A stretch of 64,000 nucleotides of DNA from Panopea generosa (lineage: Eukaryota > Mollusca > Bivalvia > Adapedonta > Hiatellidae): contig CM055906.1 of NCBI GenBank assembly GCA_029582155.1, forward strand, positions 12,829,101 to 12,893,100, written 5' to 3'. The translations under genes were made by a program, and so were the position numbers. The notes under the pieces were generated by a model. It ran no database searches. It was not told the DNA's origin and worked only from the letters and a program-made list of their open reading frames with translations. Each line of letters begins with the position of its first letter. Position 1 is the stretch's first letter. Of this stretch, positions 57,262 through 64,000 are shown piece by piece.

Positions 57262-57545
57262 TGATTTTTTTAATGGGATTTAACGCCTTTTTCAACACAT
57301 ATCAGGTTATATATCCAGTTTTACTGGTGTAGGAAGACCTCAGACTGAGTAGAACCACCGTCCGACCGCAAAACCTGGTAAAAGTTTCCCACATGAAGTT
57401 TTTTGAGCGAGCGGGACTCGGGTACTGGTTAACCTTCCAGGACCCCAGAAAACAGTGGTTAAGTTAACCGATCGTCTGATAGCCTTCGATGGCATTAGAA
57501 TGACGGTGAATATTCAATCATCAATCAATTATTCAATCAAACCTT
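57262..57545. mobile_element. Two SINE pieces joined head to body
   Basis: 57262-57420 is a minus-strand copy of the SINE at 3346-3594 (body and the start of the head, ending GAGCGAGCGGGACTCG). It switches within a few bases to the plus-strand body TACTGGTTAACCTTCCAG...GGCATTAGAATGACGG of the SINE type at 62741. The junction looks like an insertion, template switch or recombination. Confidence 0.75.
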
Positions 57546-57579
57546 GGCGTATCGTTACTCTATTATCATACTTTTTCAG

Positions 57580-58350
57580 GCATAGATCCTGATATTATAC
57601 AGATCGCAGCCATGGACTTGAAGACAGGGGAACGGTTTGATACGAAAGTGCTTCCTACAAATGGCTACATTCCGCGTTCTGTGTCAAAGGTTACACATGG
57701 TATGACTATGTTTCATAGAATGATCCCTGTTAAATCGGTTACAACTTAAAAGGCACTAGAAATGTTCAGAGATTGGCTACAACAATTCAGAAGAACTATA
57801 CTCGTCGCTCATAATGCACAGTTTGATTCAAAAGTTTGTTTTAATACGTTCGTGTAGTCGCCAAACATACAGTTTCAAAACTTTATAGGCTTTGCAGACA
57901 CACTTAAATATTTCCGTTTGGAATATCCGAATAGGATCGGAAATGGCGGCTATGGTCAATCTGCACTGGTAAATGATGTCTTGGGAGAGTCATATGACGC
58001 TTGTAATGCTGTAGGAGGCGTTACATCATTCGACAAGTTGATAGGCACTACAAACAACTTCATCGACAAACTAACAGTTATAACTGTAGAAGAGGTGAAC
58101 TGTAAAATTCAACGGATTTTAAATGAAAAGAAATATTTTGATACATACTCAGACTGGATTCCCAAACAGTTTGTAACAAAAGGAAACGCGAAATCCCTCG
58201 CAGCAAGTGGTTAAGTAAAAACCACATAGAACTGGTGTTGAGACGATCCGGACTTGACGGACTTGCAGTTTTATTAAAAAATGTATTGTCAACTCCAGGG
58301 AAGACTGCTTTTAATTTATATTCTGCTGTGAATTCCGCAGAAAAATACTG
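57580..58350 (+). pseudogene. DEDDh 3'-5' exonuclease-like exon of the Mutator-like element (broken)
   Basis: Acceptor ATACTTTTTCAG ends at 57579. The frame encodes PDIIQIAAMDLKTGE, SKVTHGM, ILVAHNAQFDSKV (Exo II motif HNxxFD at 57811-57828), FADTLKYFR and YDACNAVGGVTSFDKLI (Exo III position). Family members have HN-A-V-x-D at the last motif, but here the His codon is Cys (58002-58004) and the Asp codon is Gly (58017-58019). Stops lie at 57747 and 57855. A frameshift near 58212 moves to ELVLRRSGLDGLAVLL and a stop at about 58350. The Exo I acidic pair would lie on an upstream exon that I cannot find. Nuclease activity is lost in this copy. Confidence 0.72.
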
Positions 58351-58514
58351 ATACATTATGTCGTAATATTTAAATTGTTTTTCCCAGCAAATGTTTCATA
58401 CGTATAAGTCGTTATGTCGTTATTTAACCTTTGAGCATCAATTTAATATATAAATTCAAAAAGTATAATACTCATATCAACAGCATATTTGTCATTATGG
58501 AAAAACGTTAAAGT

Positions 58515-59065
58515 CACCACGTTGTCGACGTGACGCTGTAAAAACCGGCGTTTAAAGTAATTCATATACTTTCAAAGTTGTTTAGCAAAAAAATGTTACG
58601 GTTAAACCCCACTTTTTTATTCCCTCATCAAGTTTCCCGTTCGTCGTAGAAGAACATACAGAAAATAAAAAAACTTCTACCTCGTATATTTCGCGTGATA
58701 TGGAATTTTGAAACACATTTTGAGGTCATTATAAGAACACAAATGATCACCTTCATTCATAAACAAGCGTTCACTGTGCTTATAAATGTTAATAACTGTA
58801 TCTAAAAACATATAGGATTGTATCCTATTCAAGTGAGTGCTTATATTTTAAAAAATCGGCCAATTAATGATCGAACTAGACCGCCGAAACGTAGAAAACG
58901 GCGAATAAATGGCTCGTGGCCAGGGGGCGCCACTGGGGTCAAAATTGCCATATTTTTAGGCCAAAAAAAAACATCATATAAAAGACAAGATGTGTTCCAA
59001 CAATCACCGAAAGTATCATCCGACGACTTTCGAAAATCCATGTGTAAACCCGCGAACTACCTTAA
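58515..59065 (-). repeat. Right terminal inverted repeat of the Mutator-like element
   Basis: Complement of 53973-54539 with indels. It ends GCGAACTACCTTAA at 59065. The open frames across it on both strands are not genes. Confidence 0.92.
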
Positions 59066-59659
59066 TATATAACTGTCTATTACATGTTTATATTTAAATG
59101 TCTGTTATGTGAACATATTATTTCAAGTACGATTGTACAATTGTATCATAATTCTACATACTAGTAGTGTATGGCATGTTTATGATACGAAAACATTCAA
59201 CAAAATGCACCAGCTTGTATTGATACTATGTCAAAGCCACTGTATATGCAAACAATTCAAAACAATATACTATTACTAGGTCGTGATTTTTTATTGCTGT
59301 TATCTTCTGACATTTAATGAGGTTAAACGTCGTGTTCAACATATAGCAGGTAAATCGCATATCCATTACTGGCGGAGGAATACCTCAAAGAGAATCTGAG
59401 TTGATAAATGGTCACGTGACCACGGACGACCCTATTAGGTTCGTAGGAACATTATGTGTTAAGATTTTAAGTATGGTTGTATAACCTGTACTTAAGTTAT
59501 TTTAATGTATGTATTTAGTACATTTTATCTTGAACACAGAAGAATATGATATTATTACATAGGTTTTTACCGTTTACATAATTCATTTTACGCTATAGCA
59601 CTTCATAGAAAAATGTCACGTGGCGTTAGTTAAGCACAATGCCATTTTCAAAAGGAAAT
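59066..59659. other. Flank containing a decayed SINE (59318-59435, minus)
   Basis: GAGGTTAAACGTCGTGTTCAAC, AGCAGGTAAATCGCATATCC and CGGAGGAATACCTCAAAGAG are eroded versions of the 3346-3594 SINE in the same minus orientation. The remainder shows no feature. Confidence 0.55.
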
Positions 59660-60355
59660 GGCATATGGTGCACTTGAATGACTGTGACAGTAGAGGTATG
59701 GTGCACTTGACTGACTGTGACAGTAGAGGTATGACACACTTGACTGACTATGACAGTAGAGGTATGGTGCACTCTACTGACTGTGACCGTAGAGGTATGA
59801 AGCACTTGACTGACTGTGACAGTAGAGGTATGACGCACTTGACTGACTGTGACAGTATAGGTATTGCGCACTTGACTGACTGTGACAGTATAGGTATGGC
59901 GCACTTGACTGACTGTGACAGTAGAGGTATGGCGCACTTGACTGACTGTGACAGTATTGGTATGGTGCACTTGACTGACTGTGACAGTATAGGTATAGCG
60001 CACTTGACTGACTGTGACAGTATAGGTATGGCGCACTTGACTGACTGTGACAGTATAGGTATGGCGCACTTGACTGACTGTGACAGTAGAGGTATGGTGC
60101 ACTTGACTGACTGTGACAGTAGAGGTATGGTGCTCTTGACTGACTGTGACAGTAGAGGTATGACGCACTTGACTGACTGTGACAGTAGAGATATGGCGCA
60201 CTTGACTGACTGTGACAGTAGAGGTATGGCGAACTTGACTGACTGTGACAGTAGAGGTATGGTGCACTTGACTGACTGTGACAGTAGAGGTATGGTGCAC
60301 TTGACTGACTGTGACAGCAGATGTATGGTGCACTTGACTGGATATAACAGTAGAG
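59660..60355. repeat. 33-bp minisatellite, 21 copies, open on both strands
   Basis: The unit contains GTATGGTGCACTTGACTGAC and TGTGACAGTAGAG. Because 33 is divisible by 3 and no stop occurs in these frames, the + strand encodes an 11-residue repeat (MVHLTDCDSRG) over about 240 residues and the - strand one of HHTSTVTVSQV over about 225. No splice or start context is convincing. Called as a repeat. Confidence 0.95.
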
Positions 60356-60385
60356 GTATTTGCTCTAAAATATTCTCACGATAAG

Positions 60386-61371
60386 ACGATTAAGATAAGC
60401 TGACATAATTTGCATGTGAATGTTATATATGCCGTGGTATTAGAAAATATTTTAAAACCATTTATTTATACGATGTTTTGGCAGATTGACAGATCGCCAT
60501 TGGCTGTTTATTAACATTCATTACTAAAGGCTTGTCGTTACGAAATGGAACGGATAATGTAAAAAGCAACATTTCCCCACCCACAGCTCATGTTTAAATG
60601 TTTTGTACTCAACTTAAATGAGTTCGATGCTCGAATGATCTGATATAATAATATACAATAATTTAAACAGTGAGTCTAAGTACGGACCAGCTGTTTAAAA
60701 CATTTCAAAACAAAAAAAATGCTAACGCTCTGATGATATAGTATGTATCACATAGCACGCTGTGATTGATCAGTGCATCACGTATTAGAATTGTATTAGT
60801 CAAACATTTTAGAGTCGCTGTCAAGTCAAACAATGATATGACATTTGTCCTGTGTCTACGCTAGTTTTGAAATGAAATACATATTATGTTTTCACACGTC
60901 ATGCACGGTAAAAGAGTCATTTGGGTGGCGCGCGTTACTTTCAACACAATAAATATAGCTTGAAATATATTTCGAGTTGTCTAATAAACAAACAAAAGTT
61001 TGTGTTTGTCTGTGGGCCAGTTTGCGACAAGTCAATGTTTCCATTACAAAATATAGAAAAAACACTTTCCTATCAACAATGTTTTTCTCTGTAATACATA
61101 TTGCTGGAAATGTATGTCAGTATTGCATACATAAAATAAAACGAATTAAAAGTAACACATTGCCCCTCATTACATCGAATCTTCATATCAACGATTTAAA
61201 AGAATTGTTGTTGAAAGGCTGATGACATGAAAAGAAAGCTCGCAATTGCGTTTGAGCCAAACTGAATCATAGCCAAGATATGTGTTATCTATATATTTCT
61301 TCTAAATAACAATGACTTTTTGAAGAAACACTTGGTACTAGATTAAACGTCAACTTAAAATATATCCTCAA
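60386..61371. other. AT-rich sequence with no feature seen
   Basis: No gene recognised. It may include decayed LINE sequence upstream of 61372. Confidence 0.35.
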
Positions 61372-62290
61372 TTGCAAAGTATTTTCTCTTTGGAGCAAGA
61401 AGACTTCAAATTCTACATACACGTCTCCGAACCAGATGCAGTGCACTTAACAATGACCTGTTTTCATAAAAATGATACCCCTCTTTGTATATATGGCGAA
61501 AGAGAAGACGCAGAACATTTTCATATCGCGACTCAGGAACAGTACTCGAAAGATCATTACCGCCCCATCTGCGAATAACTACCTATCTACTTCTCTTTGG
61601 AGACGGACCTTCTCCTATCGATACAAATTGTATTATATTCAGTGCAGTGCATAATTATATCGATAAAACATATCGTTTCTAATGTCATATGTATATTTAT
61701 TACTGGCATGAACATTAATTAATCCTCCCATCCCAATGTCGCCAATAATTCCCCCTAATACGTATTTAACATATTTCATTCTATAATATCCATCTTTTTC
61801 CCAACTTCCATTTCTATTCTTATATATCTTTACAATTGATCTTTATTATAAAATCAATGTTGTTATCTTGTATACTTAACAAAAATCCACATTTGTCATC
61901 ATAGTTTGTGTATTTGTATTGTATTTACGAGAGGAATTCTATAAGCTTGTCTTCCATTCCAACCCTTTTGACAAAATTGTTTGTAAATCTGTAATATTGT
62001 AAGATATTCGAAATAAAATATGTTTAAATCTGTAATATTGTAAGATATTCGAAATAAAATATGTTTAAATCAACTAGATTTCTATCCATCTGCTTTACCT
62101 TCCCCTTTCCACTTTGTTCTCTTCACAGTTATTAATTTGTTTTATTTGCATTTGTAACACCATTGTATAGTCCTTGCAAGATATTCAGAAGAGAGACTTT
62201 ATACAAGCTAGAAATAGCTTTCTTCTCAATTCTGCTGTATATCGAATATATGTATTATATGTTATATGCTGATAAAAAATAAATATTGTT
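61372..62290 (+). mobile_element. LINE (non-LTR retrotransposon) 3' end: C-terminal coding remnant and 3' UTR
   Basis: A frame to about 61560 encodes PLCIYGEREDAEHF followed by a Tyr-containing segment. After a frameshift, LLFGDGPSPIDTNCIIFSAV and HNYIDKTYRF end at a stop at 61682. The C-x-x-G/C...DAEHF zinc-like motif and the terminal (I/V)FSAVHxYI-x-x-T-x-RF are what I know from the C-termini of non-LTR retrotransposon proteins in invertebrates. The following AT-rich 3' UTR includes a 41 bp direct duplication (about 61985-62070) and a TAGAAATAGCTTTCTT-type hairpin near the end. Severely 5'-truncated. Confidence 0.65.
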
Positions 62291-62740
62291 TAAACTAAGT
62301 GTATATGAACCAGTTTCCCAAACTTGTCAGCCTACAGTAGCATACTTCTTAAATATATTGATATACATAATTACATGCACGTTCGTATCAGCATTCATTT
62401 CCTCGTCATTCCAATTTATAAACAAACGAACAAATCAGTATGTTCATTATTTGCTATTCCAGATGTAATATTAACAATGCATTCTATAACTAAATCACAA
62501 CTTCTACCATTGCCAAACACGATAAAGTATCACATGGCCAATGTTAATTTAAACAGGGAAAGGTTAATAGTGTTCGTATTTTAAAGTAATTATACCAGGC
62601 CTATATCACCATAATGTTGATATTCGCAGATCAGAATATCATACTATCAGCCTATATTTAAGCACTTTTAAATACAAAAAGACAAACAAACAGCTGTTTA
62701 AACCAACATATACGAGTATGCTAGTAAAACACTCGGGCTG

Positions 62741-62990
62741 GTTATCAAAACAAGGTGGTGAGTTTGAATCCTGGTGAGGGTATCGACCATATGACTGATA
62801 CATGACATTGTGTTTCACACTCTTTCACCTTTCATGGCTGGGCTGATTGAAGTGAGACTGTTATCAATTACTTGGGATGATGGATGTTCTCAAGTACTGG
62901 TTACCCTCCTGGACCCCTGGAAAGTATGTGATCTGTTAGCCCCAGACGGCATAATATTACTCTAAATATTCAAAGTTACTACAGAAGATT
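62741..62990 (+). mobile_element. tRNA-derived SINE (TACTGGTTA type), plus strand
   Basis: Head TCGGGCTGGTTATCAAAACA with B-box-like GAGTTTGAATCCTGG, then GTGAGACTGTTATCAATTAC, CTCAAGTACTGGTTACCCTC, GACCCCTGGAAAG and GATCTGTTAGCCCCAGACGG, ending ATTACTCTAAATATTCAA. Bodies without heads lie at 23482 and 57416. Confidence 0.8.
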
Positions 62991-64000
62991 AAATAAGACC
63001 ATACTGTGATTAATTTACAGTATAGATGGTGTGTTTTATATCATCAGTTAAAAGCATTCGAGCTTACTAAATTATTAAATTGCAATATTATTATACGAAT
63101 TCGTTATCGATTCAATTTGACTGTAACAGTACATTAACTGTGTCTTTTAATAGTTCAATTATCATTAACAACTAATACATCAGAATCGTTACCATATCAT
63201 TAGAATTGACAAGAGTATTAACATTTAAAACCAGTAATGACTAACGAAAAAAAAACACTTTCTATTTTCTTGCACTGAGTAAAACAGGTTAAAAATGCTC
63301 ACTCCTATCTCTGTTAAATTTTAATGATTTCTATGCTTATTAACAAAATAGTTTCTTTTTGTAGTTTATTGTACCAATAAAACATGATATGTCACATACT
63401 TTTCATATGTTGAAGTTATTAGGGATTATTAGTGAAGGTCCAAACAGATGTCTAGCTTTTGATGCAAGACATGTTCAACATATTAATCAATAATACAATA
63501 GTAAAGAGCAACCATTTTTTGTCTCATACTTACTTAAATGCTTATGATTTTAAGCACGCCGGACCAGCCACTCGCCAATCCATACATCCATCTATATACA
63601 TCCATCCATCCGCAGTTATGAATGTTTTTGTTACGACACTTAACGAAATGTCTTCTCATCCGTCCATTTTTTTTCTTATAATGGTTTCTTATTTATAGGT
63701 GAGAAGTTGAATTGTATTTTTATAGAAAGTTCCATGCAACCTTAAACCGGCTTAGATGTTGAATTATTTACTTTTTTAGAGCGATTTCAGTGACTGAGGA
63801 AGTAAATCAACATCTACTGACGGCCATTCTACGTAAAATGGAATATTCTATTTTGAAACATCTGAGCGATTTCAGTGACTGAGGAATTAAAAAATCACTA
63901 GTTTTAAAAGAAGCTTTCATTTACCTACTCAAGTACCATTTCGCTCCCCAAAACAACACAATGAAGCTGTCATATACCTACTCACGGACCATTTCGTGCT
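62991..64000. other. AT-rich right end of the window, short duplications only
   Basis: GAGCGATTTCAGTGACTGAGGAA occurs at 63779 and 63864, and CCTACTCAAGTACCATTTCG / CCTACTCACGGACCATTTCG near 63924-63997. On the minus strand the latter contain GAGTAGG-type donor-like words at the very edge. No exon can be supported. Confidence 0.4.

Larger units (their letters stand above)
53973..59065. mobile_element. Decayed Mutator-like DNA transposon with long terminal inverted repeats and an exonuclease exon
   Basis: The ends read TTAAGGTAGTTCGC inward on both sides (53973 and, inverted, 59065). The left arm 53973-54539 and right arm 58515-59065 are inverted complements over about 550 bp. Between them, in order on the + strand, are a transposase N-terminal exon (54883-55262), the start of a second exon (55595-55787), and an exonuclease-domain exon (57580-58350). 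Nested insertions are a SINE (55802-55962, -), a MITE (56071-56242), a tRNA-like unit (about 56550) and SINE pieces (57262-57545). Long arms are typical of Mutator-like elements. I found no clear 8-11 bp target duplication. The catalytic core of the transposase is missing, so the copy is dead. Confidence 0.8.

Noticed and set aside
54064..59072. Open frames in 54064-54358 and 58818-59072 with similar peptides
   Set aside because: They are the two arms of the terminal inverted repeat read in opposite directions, not a gene pair.
60812..60838. A stray GAGTCGCTGTCAAGTCA resembling the 38 bp array unit
   Set aside because: Single short match without neighbouring units. It may be chance.

Overview
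This is a eukaryotic, AT-rich, repeat-dense window. Several things point to an invertebrate, most likely a bivalve or other mollusc. Small exons are separated by introns of 0.4 to 3.4 kb. tRNA-headed SINEs of at least four kinds are scattered throughout. There is a Mutator-like DNA transposon of the kind known from marine invertebrates, a LINE 3' end, and a chitin-binding/Ig-type extracellular gene. The taxon is an inference, and no bacterial features are present.

Genes. Three spliced genes can be assembled from phase-matched exons. (1) On the + strand, 4861-14018 holds five exons giving 437 residues plus stop, with the 5' end not found. They encode a type II membrane protein: Ser-rich cytoplasmic tail, one membrane helix, Thr-rich stalk, two Ig-like domains and a C-terminal chitin-binding (CBM14/ChtBD2-like) domain. 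All four internal introns are phase 1. (2) On the - strand, 16987-15500 holds three phase-compatible exons forming the 3' part of an unrecognised gene. (3) On the - strand, 27930-19051 holds four exons that form a complete 199-residue secreted protein of the GM2-activator/ML lipid-binding type. Genes 1 and 2 converge, and gene 3 lies upstream of gene 2 on the same strand.

Tandem arrays occupy roughly a third or more of the window: 1-1655 (30 bp unit), 7930-9632 (40 bp), 9826-10830 (29 bp), 21385-22750 (30 bp), 26105-27685 (23 bp), 28651-33945 (65 bp), 34330-36435 (about 141 bp), 44165-53345 (38/36 bp) and 59660-60355 (33 bp). Four of them lie inside introns of genes 1 and 3. The 23 bp array in intron 1 of gene 3 repeats a near-consensus 5' splice-site sequence in the sense direction.

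Mobile elements. The most structured one is a decayed Mutator-like element at 53973-59065. It has terminal inverted repeats of about 0.55 kb, fragments of a transposase with a CxxC...CxxC zinc site interrupted by an intron, and a terminal DEDDh-exonuclease exon with stops, a frameshift and changed catalytic residues. SINEs and a TA-flanked MITE are nested in it. Other elements are a foldback element at 36575-37823, a three-copy dispersed repeat (5386, 18041, 43285), two MITE copies (7103, 56071) and a LINE 3' end (61372-62290). The right half of the window (28-64 kb) has no gene I can support apart from transposon coding remnants and one orphan open frame.
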